NCBI GenBank assembly: GCA_003427395.1
Contig: BFEA01000003.1
Span: 4,736,283-4,790,360, forward strand
Reading direction: 5' to 3'
Source: Chara braunii
Taxonomy: Eukaryota > Streptophyta > Charophyceae > Charales > Characeae
DNA length: 54,078 nt
Shown: positions 42,350 through 53,525 of the stretch, piece after piece
How positions within the stretch are numbered: the stretch's first letter is position 1
Layout: every line of letters starts with the position of its first letter
Notes under the pieces: generated by a model
Database searches by the model: none
Seen by the model: the letters and a program-made list of their open reading frames with translations, nothing else
What the model was told of the DNA's origin: nothing
Translations under genes and position numbers: made by a program

Positions 42350-43529
42350 ATGTTGATATACTGAACCACACGCGTCTTGAGTTGCAAAAGTCCAAACCTG
42401 CAAAAATCTCCTCCCTACAGTGGCAGATAGTGCACTTCTGTCTGCCTACTAACGACTGGCTAATAGACCGCACCAACCTGGAGCAGCGGGGTCTGGCACT
42501 GCCGTGGTGTCAGCGATGCCTGAACATGTTTCCCCCCATAAGAGAGGAGAGACTATTGAGCATATTTTCATGCAATCCCCAATAGTTCAAGTCACATGGC
42601 GATGGTGGGACTGTGTTTGGCGGATGATAGTTGCTGAGATTCCCTGACCATGGTCATGCGGGCCATCCTAGTTGGCCACTGACCTTTGGCAAGAGAAAGC
42701 TCGGTGTTTGTTGAGAACATGTTTTGGCTCGGCAGGAGGGCGGTGATGTGGGCTCTCTGGGGGCAGAGGTGCGTTTTGGCCTTGGATAAAGTGAGGATAG
42801 AAGGGGAGGAAATTACTGAACAAATCAAACAACAAACACAGATGACACTCATGTGGAGGTGGTCCGACACGAAGTCCCAACTGGATCTCTTCTCACAAAT
42901 CACGGACATCAGGAGAGTGGTTATAGCCTTCTGTACGGAGTGGTTGGATGGAGAAAAAAGGAAGGATGGGTAGCAAAAGTCACATGGGGCGGGGATAGGG
43001 GAGGTGGACAGTAGGATCTGGAAATAATAAGGGACTACAGACTAGTTTTTAAGGACTGGACCAAGGTGGAACCCTCATTCCCTTTGCGGCCCCCCACAGA
43101 CTTCCCAGACCCCTTCCCTCCCCACGCCCTCTCCTTGACGAAAATTCTTGTTTTAAAGACAGTTTAAAAGACGGTCCAAGACTGATCCCGAGGCGGTCCG
43201 GAAGATGGATGGAGGACTGGTGCCCCCCAGTTACTCCTTCCGGTTTTCCGAGCCAGACCAGGAGGTAGTGGAGGGGCTGCTAGCTTTCTGTGTAGTTCTG
43301 GCATCTAACGAGATGGATCACGAGGCAGACCTCCCTTTTTTTTTTTGACCAGTTAGCAAGAAGCAGGGGATGCTGAACCCGTTTTCCAGCACAATGACTT
43401 TTTCTGATGATCCGAGAAGCTAAGCTGGCTGAGGCTGCCAGTGTGTCCACTATATTCTTCCGGGTAGACTATGAGGACCCCTGCCTCAATTCTATTCTTT
43501 GAGTAATACAGGACTTGGGCACTGAGCCC

Positions 43530-43573
<44 letters not shown>
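42350..43573 (+). mobile_element. LINE 3' end with zf-RVT-like region and poly(A)
   Basis: 42360-42585 encodes SLQWQIVHFCLPTNDWL, then RGLALPWCQRC. In shifted frames follow TIEHIFMQSPIVQVTWRWWD and FWLGRRAVMWALWGQRC. This order (W-R...P.N..L..RG...C..C...E.I.HIF...C...W) is that of the zinc-binding zf-RVT domain at the end of plant LINE ORF2. At least two frame changes and stops break it. A 42-bp A-run at 43532-43573 after about 550 bp of 3' sequence is a plausible tail. The RT and endonuclease are absent, so it is 5'-truncated, as is usual for LINEs. Confidence 0.6.
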
Positions 43574-43576
<3 letters not shown>

Positions 43577-43591
43577 GTTGTTCAGAAAACG

Positions 43592-43682
43592 AAGGAGGAA
43601 GAGGGTCGGGTGAGGGTCGGGGCTGTTCCCCTTTCAGGTGAGGAAGAGGGTCGGGAGACGGTCGAGGCTGAGCCCCTTTCAG
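43592..43682. repeat. Two 45-bp tandem units
   Basis: GAGGAAGAGGGTCGGG...CCCCTTTCAG occurs twice in tandem with few differences. On minus it reads as QPRPSPDPLP repeats. Confidence 0.75.
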
Positions 43683-45917
43683 CTTGTATACGACGATCCC
43701 AACGCAACCACGAAAGAGATCCCACAGCGACTGTGCTATGGGACTTCTCGCAATGTCGATGTCAATCCGCCAATCTGACCCTACCTTTGCTGCGAAGCAG
43801 CACCGGATTTGTGACACTCCCTCAGCAGTAGGATCTCACGGCGGCGGCGGCGGCGGCACACACAACAGAGAGTTTGTCGTTCAAGACTGGATGAATAACC
43901 TGTCCCTGCATTACATTGGCTCCGTTCTCGGTCCCAAACTCTGGAAAGGGTTTGGGACTCTCATTGTATCGCCTTTTTACAATGCTCCCTCAACATGATT
44001 GTCATATGGGACCTATCTTGTTGCCCACATTCATGGCTGTTTGGGATCGCAAAATCCTGACAGGAAGGGTTCTTTTTTTTCGGGGGGGGAAGACATGAAG
44101 GGTCACACCTGCATGGAGCACCATATGGACGCTAAAGGAGAGGCCCGAAATCCTCAACAAACAACCCAAAGGAAAAAATAATTAAAAATTGATGCTGGGA
44201 CCAAACCGTTGTCCTCATAACACCCAACCCTGGAAATAAGAACTGCCACAAGCAGAAAAGCCTAATAAGGTGAAAAAGCCGCCAAGAAAAAAAATCCTCA
44301 CTGATAGAAAAACAACAAAACAATCCTAAAACTTCCACTCCCTGGCCCAACTTCTCTTTCCTTTCTTTCTTTTTTTCCCAAGAAACTTAGGGTCGTGTTG
44401 CACTACTCGCCACCCACCAAGTGTCGGTGAGTAGGCGCGTGGTTGCACTTACTCGGCAAACTTGGCATTGATAGACCCTGTCAGAAAGCTCTTAATAGTT
44501 CCTCCGCAAGCTGTGGCGAGCGTTTTAGTCCCCGCCTGTCACAACCCGTTTGTGGAGGGTGGCCAGAAGGAACCCCCCTATAAAATGACTTCCTGGTGGT
44601 GAGTATTCAATTTTCACGGCTTGAGATCTCGTGCGCAACCGTTTTTAACTTTTCGGCTGAATGTAAGTTGTGGCAAGTAAGGCCGTACTCACACAACGGT
44701 GGCATAGCAACAAAATCTGCGAAATTTGCAATCCTGCTTTTGGTGAAGTACTACCCCGCCCGATCACATAGCGGGAGCAAATAAAAAAGGACACGAGGGG
44801 GACTTACTGCCAATTGCTGAAATGGTGCTTCGTGTGGCCGCAGAGCGCGAAACCCAAGAAAATTCGTTTTGAGTTTCCTCTGCCCCGGTGTAGTTGATAG
44901 ACGTGCCAAAATTTCCTTTAACAACATCAGATTCCCAAACTGAGAAAAATAATTTGCTACCACCTCCAAACTTGAAGGTGGTAGCAAAATGCCCTTGTCC
45001 GCAGCTGGTCATGCCGCTGACATTTGATACCCCGTTTGCTACTTTTGTTACTTTCTGTGCCTCGTGCGACTGACCCAATCTTTATTTTTTTTGTGATTTT
45101 GCCAGAAACGGTCCGTTTTTTTTTTTTTTTTTTTTTTTTTTTGAATTGGACATGCTCCAATCTATTCGTGGGGGGCAACACGTGCTGGGAACTGGGCCCA
45201 GCATCCCATTCAAAAACATATTGAGAATATTATGTAAGAAACTTTGAGTTACCGGGACCATTACCCGACATCGGCTAAAGGTGATAGTTATGCAATCTAC
45301 ACAGAAAGTTAGGTTCTCTAAGGAGTGATCTTGGGAATATTTTCAAGCATTGGATGCAGACATCCAACCAAAAAACCATCAGAAACGGCCCTAGTGTGAG
45401 TATGCAGTACGTGCAACTAGGATACTGACTTGCCACAATTTCGTTCTTTTCACTTGCTCCCGATAGTGGCGGATAGAGAGTAGTGCAACTAGGAGAGGCC
45501 GATAATTCGCTGCTTTTGCGACTTAGATCTGAACCCGACAGGGATTCCATTAGAAAAGACATCTGACAAAAAACGACGGTGAGAGAATTTTGGAAACTCT
45601 GGAAAGAGTTCCGCGGGGACCCCACCACGGAGTGAGTTTTGCAATGAAATGACGTCAAAGTTTTTCCCTAACAGGAAACTCTCCTGCCCACCGTCCCGAA
45701 AAGAGAAATTGTGGTGTTTTTTGGTGGTTGGCTAGGGAGCGTACGAACCAGTGAGGTCCTCTAGTGGGTGATGTTGGGATGGCGTTTGCGGAACAAGTCC
45801 CGTGGGCAAACACCTTCTTTTCCGGCTGGGGGAGAAGATGCTGGAAACTTTCAAGATGCCGCCCCCCTCGACACTCTCCACTTGGCACAAAATCTCGATG
45901 GTTTTTCCTCTCATGTA
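43683..45917. other. No gene recognised
   Basis: Unique-looking DNA with short open frames on both strands. A TATAAAA lies at about 44579. Minus frames at 44764-45078 and 45275-45658 are open but unrecognised. A T-run lies at 45118-45142. Confidence 0.35.
44953..44988. other. 13-bp perfect hairpin
   Basis: TTTGCTACCACCT (44953-44965), a 10-base loop, then AGGTGGTAGCAAA (44976-44988). It is too short for a plant miRNA precursor, has no T-run for a terminator, and its role is unknown. Confidence 0.6.
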
Positions 45918-46238
45918 TGTCGGACCCGCTGGGATGGCGGTCTGTCAGGATGATGGAGAGGAAGGGTTGACGAAGGAGGAGGTAGAGATAGAGCTCGAAG
46001 GGATGGCGCAGCTCCGACGCAGACTCAACACACACGTATTCCAAGATGTGCAAAAGTGAAGAATGACGAAATACAGACTGCAACTGCGGTATATCCCCAG
46101 CGGACTAACTGGACTGGATTGGACTGGCCTGGTACCAACAGTGGTACCGGGCAGGACTAGACTGGACTAAGACAGTACACGGCCTGTGGGGTCAGGCCAC
46201 GGCCTGGTCCCACAGGCCGAACTGGCAAATAGCCGAAA
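45918..46238 (-). repeat. 3' LTR of gypsy copy 2
   Basis: Aligns along its length with the LTR at 17673-17988: TGTCGGACCC at the left end, CCAAGATGTGCAAAAGT, CCCCAGCGGACTAACTGG, GGTACCGG and the terminal hairpin. The right end has lost the GGTCCGCTACA terminus and is approximate. Confidence 0.75.
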
Positions 46239-47160
46239 AGACCCTGGCTATAGGCCAAGGCAGATAGAGGCCCGTTGCACGATCCTCGGACCTGTAATGG
46301 ATCGCAAGAGCCATAAACACACTATCCGCAAAGGCAACGGAACTCTGCAAATGTCGAATGGAAAGCAAATGTCTGGTATATACAGCCTAACTAACACCAG
46401 AAATTGAAATGTAGCATGATATAATCCTAAAGTCCTAGAGGCAATGACCTCAGTGCTGAATGGAAAAAAAAGCAATATGTCATAAGATAATGTTATGTCG
46501 TTGAACCACTAAGAGTGGGATGGTCTCAGAGGAGGTGAATGCAGCCTAAGAATAAGGGCGGTCACACACGAAGGTAGGATAGGTCATCAGGCTCAAGGTG
46601 GGGGAGTGGTAGTAAAACAAAACCAATGACCCCGGCCTAACAGATAGACCATCAAGGCGGGTAATGGTCGACAAAAGGGTGACACCATGCAGGGTCAACC
46701 ATGAGAAGGGGAGTTTGGAATAGGGTGAAGATATGCCTAACTCAAGGCATGCAAGAGTCGACACTAGGATGATGAGGGTAGTGGATGAGGAAAACAAGCA
46801 CACAATGCACCGAATGGGGGAGGGAGCTAGATCTGGGAGAAGGGAAGCCAAGATAATGCTACGGTCCCAATGCCTATGCGATACCAAGGGAGAGCCCAAC
46901 TCAAAGAGACCCAGCTAAGTGAGAAACATCATGCGACAGATGCAAGGGAATGTACAGGTGGGGTGGTGGTGTGAAGTAGTTACGTCCAAAGTAGCTGAAG
47001 CCGATAAGGTAGCTGAAGTCGTCGAGGTGGTCGATGACGTCGATGAACAGGAGTCGAGGCGATGTCGAAGTAGAGCCGTAAAACGCTGACATCCTGAAGA
47101 AGCTGATGGTGAAGTACCTGATGGTGTGAGTTAGTAGGGAGATAGTAGGTAATCAGAGTG
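46239..47160 (-). other. 3' UTR of gypsy copy 2
   Basis: Non-coding element DNA between the chromodomain stop and the LTR. A 117-codon minus frame (46546-46899) has no recognisable domain. No clear polypurine tract is visible next to the LTR. Confidence 0.5.
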
Positions 47161-47802
47161 TTAATCGTCAAGACACCGAGGGCGTCGACGAGTGCGCTGT
47201 GGACGCGCAGAGGCGTTCATCTGCTGTTGAAGAACGGCCTCAGAGGGAGCGGGCTCGTCCTTAGCAATCTCCTCACCCGGAGGAGGAAGAGGATCAGTCG
47301 GCTGAGTAGGAGCAGATGTCTCAGCACGACGAGCACGATCATATGCACGCACCAACATCCGGGTGTGCTCCAAGTGTTCGAGGGGCTTCCAAGTAGCCTC
47401 CTCATCAGGATAACTCTTCCAACGCACAAGGTACTCGATGCGTGGAGGAGTATCGTCGGTAACTCGGCGAGATACGATGTCGGAAACAACAAACTCCTCG
47501 TGACCGTCCACCATGATAGGTGGAGGGCGCTCATAAGGGTGTCCAACGAAGCGCTCAGACGCTCTGCGATAAGGACGCAACAAGGAGACGTGGTAAACAT
47601 CGCTTACACGAGGCTGTCGAAGGTAATCAGGTAATTTCATACGGAAGTTGACCGAACTAGCGGGAGTATCAGAACCGACGACCTGAAGGACGCGACATGG
47701 ATCGAAGAAACGACACATAAACTTGCGAAGCGTATCCGCTTCGAGTTGTAAGTGGCGTGCGTCGACGAGCACATTGTCACCGACTTTGAATGGATGATCC
47801 AT
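47161..47802 (-). pseudogene. Integrase C-terminus and chromodomain, copy 2
   Basis: 213 uninterrupted codons. VGDNVLVDARHLQL, then RFFDPCRVLQVVG (degenerate GPY/F module), LRQPRVSDVYHVSLLRPYRR, and a chromodomain at residues about 102-158 (EEFVVSDIVSRR, IEYLVRWKSYPDEEATWKPL). In chromoviruses this domain steers integration toward marked chromatin, often heterochromatin. The aromatic cage pattern (Y..W.....W) is present. A TGA at 47803-47805 separates it from the core. Confidence 0.9.
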
Positions 47803-48519
47803 TCATGGTCGGTTTGCTCGTGCAGCCATGTGAGTTTGGGAGTCAGCTAGACTTTCGTGTGGGCGCTTCATAATCGCGGCCATGTGGGCGATTCAGTCGT
47901 CAAGTGCATGCCAATGAGTGTCTAGGTGCAACCACGATGGTCGTAGGAAGTCCGCGGGTACGCGAGAGCGGTAGCCGAGGTAGCAATAGAATGACGACAT
48001 CCCCGTGGCTGGCGAAACAACGTGGTTGTACACAATCTCAGCATGGGCTAAGTGTAAGTCCCACTGCTGGTCATCCCTAAGAAACTTCTGGAGGATATTA
48101 CCGAAAGTTTTATTAGTGACCCCAGTCTGACCATCCGTATGAGGGTGATAATACGATGAGAAGCGGAGATGAGATCCGTACACCTCGTGTAGGCGTCGCC
48201 AAAATGTGTTGGTAAAACGCGGGTCACAGTTGGAGATGATGCTCTAAGGTAAGCCGTGATCTGTCACGACTTGGTCGAAGGCGATGTCGGTGACCCCACG
48301 AGCGCTAATGTGATAGCGGCACAGGACAAAACATGCACGGTTCGTGAAGCGATCGACGACGACCAAGATAGCATCATGACGCCGCCTAGTGGGTGGGCGG
48401 AGGGGACCAATGAAATCCATCGAGATGGACTGCCAACGACCCTCGTGTATGGGTAAGGGTTGCAGTAACCCATACGGAAGGTGGTTCGCACTGTTCACCT
48501 CCTGGCAGGTAGGACACTC
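47803..48519 (-). pseudogene. Integrase catalytic core, copy 2 (catalytic residues lost)
   Basis: The first Asp is in SISMDFIGPL. The second block reads SNCDPRFTN where the family has S-D-x-D/G, so the catalytic Asp is Asn. The third block reads HPHTDGQTGVTNKT where Q-T-E is expected, so the Glu is Gly. In-frame stops: TAG at 48244-48246 and TGA at 47893-47895. Confidence 0.85.
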
Positions 48520-48740
48520 CTAAATGTAGGCTTTCGCGAAGTCCTTGGACTTCGGTAAAACGTATAGGCGGCAAACACGAGCCAACGTATTGTGGAAGTT
48601 CATATGACCGCCAGCTGGCTGGTCATGGAACTCTGCTACAGTCCGGACACGGAGCTGTCCGGTGGAGGGAACGCAGATACGTGGTTCTAGCTGACCAGAT
48701 CTGTCATGCCAGTACACGAGACTGTTCTCACCGAGTGAGT
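48520..48740 (-). pseudogene. Integrase zinc-binding domain, copy 2
   Basis: HHCC pattern: EFHDQPAGGHMNFHNTLARV, then after a TAG (48520-48522) ECPTCQEV. The TAG follows AKAYI, where gypsy integrases commonly have a charged or polar residue; CAG is the simplest source. Confidence 0.8.
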
Positions 48741-49500
48741 ATGAAGGAACGATCTTGCCACTCAGCAATGTCGTATGGATGAAGCCATAATCCGGACAGT
48801 GGCAGTATTGAGTGCGATATGAGTCGATCACCGACTGATCAACAGTGGTGATGGAAATGGCAGCAAGATGGACGGGTTCTTGATTGTGATTAGGACGGTT
48901 GGACAAGGCATCGACTACGCGGTTTGTTTCACCCTTGATGGGTTGAGTGGTGAAACTGAACCCGGATAAATCACGCCACCAACGTGGCTGTCGGAGGGAA
49001 AACTTGGGCTTCGTGAGGAAATTCTGGACAACTGAGTTGTACGTGCGCACCGTAAAGGGCGCCCCGTGCAAGTAATGACGTCAATGCCAGGTAACATAAA
49101 CTACTGCGAGAACCTCACGTTCATCGGCAGTGTAGTTTATCTCATCAGACAGTAGTTGACGGGAGTAGAAGGCGATCTAGCAATCCCCAGCACGAGCCTC
49201 GACAGTCTCATCCTCCTTGATGGTCGGAGGGAGGACTTCAAGTTTGATTGGAGGGAAGTAGTGGAGGGTAGGCGTCAGTCGAGAAGAAGTATCAACAGGA
49301 GAGGGGGGGAAACAAGGAACATGGGGATAAGGCGAATCCGGAGGAGAGGAAAACACTTGAGAGAGGACAACTCCTACTGCAAAATCTGACGCATCGGTGG
49401 TGACGATAAAGGGATGATCAAAATCGGGGAGGCGAAGAACCGATGCATAAGTCACCCCCTTTTTGAGGGCGAGAAAAGCATCCTCGCAGAGGGGTGTCCA
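48741..49500 (-). pseudogene. RNase H, copy 2
   Basis: HPFIVTTDASDFAVGVVLSQ, then the site of the ADEREVLAVVYV block, HYLHGAPFTVRT, and FTTQPIKGETNRVVDALSNR. It shares the frame of the integrase; stops at 49177-49179 (TAG) and near 49079 (TGA). Confidence 0.85.
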
Positions 49501-50640
49501 AAACCATGTCGGGCTCTTCCGGGGGAGGGTGGAGGTAAGTATGTAGGAATACCTAGCGTATTCCCGGATGAAATTACTATAGTAACTAGTGATGCCTAGA
49601 GAACTGCGAAGCTGCTTGACAGATATGGGAACGGGCCACTTTGCAATAGCAGTGATCTTCACGTCGTCCATGTGGAGAACCTGGTCAGACAGATGGTGTC
49701 CTAGGAAGTCCACTTTACTCGGGGCAAAGCGGCACTTACTAAGCTTGGCATAAAAGTCATGCTTGCGTAAGCGCTATAGGACATCGCGGAGGTGTTTGGA
49801 TGGTATTCTAAGGTACGGCTATCGACTAGGATGTCATCCAAGTATACGAGAATGTATTCTTCAAGGATGTCCATGAAGATGTCATTCATCGTCGTCTGAA
49901 AGGTGGCGGGTGCATTGGTGAGGCCGAATGGCATCACTGTGAACTCGTAGTGGCCGAAGCGCGACCGAAAGGCGGTCTTCGGCTGGTCCTCTGTGGCTAC
50001 GCGAATCTGGTGGTAACTGCTACGGAGATTAATCTTCGTTAAGAAGCAGTTGCCTGCCAGACTGTCAAACAACTCATCCGCGCGAGGCATGCGATAGTTG
50101 TTCTTAACCGTGTAACGGTTAAAGCCGCGGTAGTCAATGCAGAGGCGGAGAGTTCTGTCCGCTTTGCGAGCAAAGAGGACGGGTGTACCCCAAGCTGAGG
50201 GGAGTAACTGGGTTTAATGAAACCTAGTCGAAGGAGCTCCTCAAGCTGACGCTTGAGTTCCGTCGCCTCTGGAATCGAGAGTCGGTATGGTGCCTGATGG
50301 TGGACACGATAGTCAGGCACGAGCTGGATAGAATGCTCAATACCACACATGAGAGGGATCTCGCTGTATGAGAAATACGGGAGGGAAATGTCACGGTACT
50401 TTTGAATCAAATCACGAACAATGGGCTCTAAGTCGACCGTGAACAGCATGAGTTCCTCAACGTCTGCGTCGGCACGAGACGTATGGGTGGACTCGTTAGT
50501 GAACGGCGAAGGGACCTGGGATGTCGAGGGGGTATCTGCAGGCTGACGGTGAATGTGGAGATGGGAGCCGCGAAGATGGAGGGGGATCAGGCTCCAATGA
50601 CATGAGCTCAACCTCTGGACAGAGTGGATCGTAGCGAAGA
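49501..50640 (-). pseudogene. Reverse transcriptase, copy 2
   Basis: Fingers in 50039-50611 ([20 protein letters not shown]). Palm in 49701-50090 (KTAFRSRFGHYEFTVMPFGL, catalytic ILVYLDDILVDSRTL). Connection from 49713 down (FLGHHLSDQVLHMDDVK). It occupies all three minus frames, so at least two indels. Confidence 0.9.
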
Positions 50641-51290
50641 AGATCCATGACGTTCACTGAGTACTAGAACGTGACGTCCTCCTGTCGTATGAAGTGAGCA
50701 AACTGACGAGGAGATGTGAAGGCGATGTCTGGGTGGGACCAAGAGGGACGAGGGTCCTGGTGAGGTAGGTTTGGAGGGGGGTCGCCTGTGGTTCCAATGA
50801 AGGAGACTCAATGAGTTTGACCACACTTTGTTTTGAGAACGAGTGTCTCAGTCGCCCATTCGGCCTCTGTGCCACGAAACCGGCGAGACCAGGGAGTGTC
50901 AAGGATAAAGTCGTACCCAGTCTCCATCACGTCGAAGTCTATGTAGGAATAGTAGCGCCGAGGCGCCTGGGTACTATCCGATGGCTGGAGGTTGAGGGAG
51001 AAGTGAAGATCAGGGACCGTCTGATTGAAGAAGCGTTGCGTCTTGTTATCTCCGAGGGTGACAGAGATAGGAGAGCGAGACCTGGAGGTAGCTATGTTAG
51101 CTTCCTCCACCATGCGAGGGTGAACGAAGTCTCCCTGCGAGCCAGAGTCCCATAAAGCACGGTAGACCTTCGTAGATGTCCCCAGGCGAATAGGGATAGT
51201 GAGGAGGGTGCGATCAGGGTCAGAGAGCAGAGCTAGAAGATGATGCAGGACGTTTACGTGTCTCGTGAGTCGCTCTTGACGAGCCTAAAG
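50641..51290 (-). pseudogene. Protease, copy 2
   Basis: ALWDSGSQGDFVHPRMVEEA has the catalytic D-S-G. Then ISVTLGDNKTQRFFNQTV and YDFILDTPWSRRF. The frame is lost near 50808. Confidence 0.8.
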
Positions 51291-51559
51291 GATGCTCAAA
51301 TCTAGGAGAGATGACACGACGTTATCGCGAGTCGCCAGCTGGGCACTACAACGAGTTGTGCGGATGGCACGACGAGTTGGAAGTCTCAGAGGGGAAAGAC
51401 TGGATGCGGCGGTCTGTTGTGGGGCAGAGGGTACCTCAACAGACGGCGGGGCAGAGGGCATTGCGTCTGTCGTGTTCTGAGGATCCTCTGGTGGGGTAGC
51501 CAAAGGGGAAAATCGCGACTTGGTGGTCATAAAGCCGGGTTACGTGCGAGGCCTCAGCG

Positions 51560-53525
51560 ATACACTGCACTATAGCTAGTTGGGTGGGGCTGGCGGGGGG
51601 GGGGGGGGGGGGGACTGAGATCGGCACTGTCGAGAAATGTCAGCGTAGTGCGGATCGAAAGCGGCATGATATGAATACCGCGAGGAGGTGTGTTTATCCT
51701 GGCGGCAACGAAGGCAGCCTCGACGGGCCTGGAGGGCGGCGTGCTCCTCAGGAGATAAAGCTCCGCGAGGAGGAACAAAACCCTGCGGGAGGTCTATCTG
51801 AGGAACCGGGATCGTGCGGGCGCCAGCCTGTGCAACCCGACTGCGTGCACGACCCATTGAGGACATGACCATATGCAGGCGCTCGGCCACCGGGACAGTG
51901 TTGTTATCCAAATGATACTGGATGACGTCTCGGAGCTCGATGTCCTCGGGGGCGTTCCCAAGGGTAGGGTCAAGCTCGACCGAGGCGTCCTCGCCGTACT
52001 CTAGAGAACTGTAGCGCCGAGAGATGACGCTCCGGGTCGAGCTGGTCGACGAAGAAGGATCGACCGCGAGTAGCACAGCGTGACTGGGTGACTGTGGTGG
52101 TGGATCGTGAAGAAGATGGGGTATCGAAGAAGCAACTCCGCATCTTCTGGTACTGTCAAGCAGCCTCGTAGGCCTGCTCAGAGGAGGCGAAGCTCTGTTG
52201 CCAGAGCTCGATGCGGTAGTCAGTTGGAAGACTGACTACGAACTTGTTGGTCAAAAGGACCTCAGGTAGGAGTGTCTCATCGCAAATGAGGCGGGCGTCC
52301 TGAAACACTCGAATGTGACGCTCAAGATCGGCTGGTACGGATGACTCCCGCCACTGCGTCTTGGGTGACCCGATCCGAGACGCCAGTCGCATCGTGGAGA
52401 GTGTCGTAGCGGTCATAGAGGAACTCGGTGAAATCCACGAGAGTGGGAGCCTCACCTGAGTAAGTACGATGGGTATAATAGTTCTCCCATGCGGAGAACG
52501 TGCTACCTCACAATTTAGTTATGAGCATGGAGCACTACAACTCCTGACCAATGTTAGTCAGTGTCAGCTCACGTGTGGCAGTTTGCAACCAGTGCGACAC
52601 ACGCATAGTATCATCGAAGTCGAGTATGTCCGACAGACGCACAAGGGTGGGACCGTTGTGTTGACTACGAGGAAAGAGAGGTCGAGGGGCCTGCACTGCG
52701 GTGACAAATGTTGAGACCGGGAGATGTGGAAGTGGTAGGAGGTTGAGAGTCGGGACTGCTGGGGGAAGGTCCAATAGATGTGGAGGCAACTGCCGCAGCC
52801 AACTGTGACGGAGGAGCGAGATAGTAGGGTAGAGGGGGGGGAGCCGGTCGAGGGAAACGAGCCGACAAGACAGAGGTGGGAGGGGCGGTATAAGAAGAAG
52901 AAGGGTGAGCAGCCTGTGAAGGGTGAGGCTGTCTCAGGGAGATAATCTTCGCCTGAAGCTGCGCCACAGTGACCTGTAGGGTAGCCACCCGCTGGGTGCG
53001 CGGGATCGGAGGTGGAGGGGGCGGAGAGAGTACCCTAGCGGGAGGAGGAAGAACTCCGGGCCGAAGTGCCACGGCCGGTGCAGGAAGTTGAGAAGCAACA
53101 CCGGGGTGGGTAGATGAAACTGTCTGAACAAATACCGGTATCTGGGCGACAACACATGCGGCAGTGGCCGAAGCTGCAGAGACGGTGGGGGCGGCGGCAA
53201 CCAACTTGAATGGGTGTGTCGCAACAGACGGTATGGTCTGAGCGGCAGCAACACTCACCACTGCGGAAGGGGAGTATTGGGTCTGGCCCGCGGAGGAGGA
53301 CGAACCGCCATGTCTCCGTCCCTGGAGTCGTGGAGAGTCGGACTCCGAACCGGTAGGGGATAGGGTTTGAGAGCGGTGGGGAGAGTGGTGAGGAGAACCC
53401 TTGAGGAGGTGAACTTCAAGGGCGAGCGCAGCGACTTGCCTCTCCAAGGGTGCAAGCGCATCGAGTCGCATTTGCAGAGGTGCAAGGAGAGACGGAAGAA
53501 CGGCGCAAAGGTCCGTGGGGTCCAC
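51560..53525 (-). pseudogene. Gag, copy 2
   Basis: An N-terminal helical repeat (LLAPLQMRLDALAPLERQVA) starts at 53525; a Pro/Ser/Ala-rich middle and core follow in broken frames (52535-52789, 52156-52455). Then the C-terminal part at 51576-52076 has IDLPQGFVPPRGALSPEEH and a zinc knuckle, CLRCRQDKHTSSRY, whose last Cys is Tyr. A C19 run (minus) after it makes a poly-Pro stretch. Confidence 0.8.
51595..51613 (+). repeat. G19 homopolymer in Gag region
   Basis: Nineteen G on +, read as poly-Pro on the element strand. The length is uncertain and probably a hotspot for indel. Confidence 0.8.

Noticed and set aside
43532-43573. Poly(A) as proof of a full LINE
   Set aside because: Only zf-RVT-like sequence is visible upstream; no RT or endonuclease, so only a 3' fragment is called.
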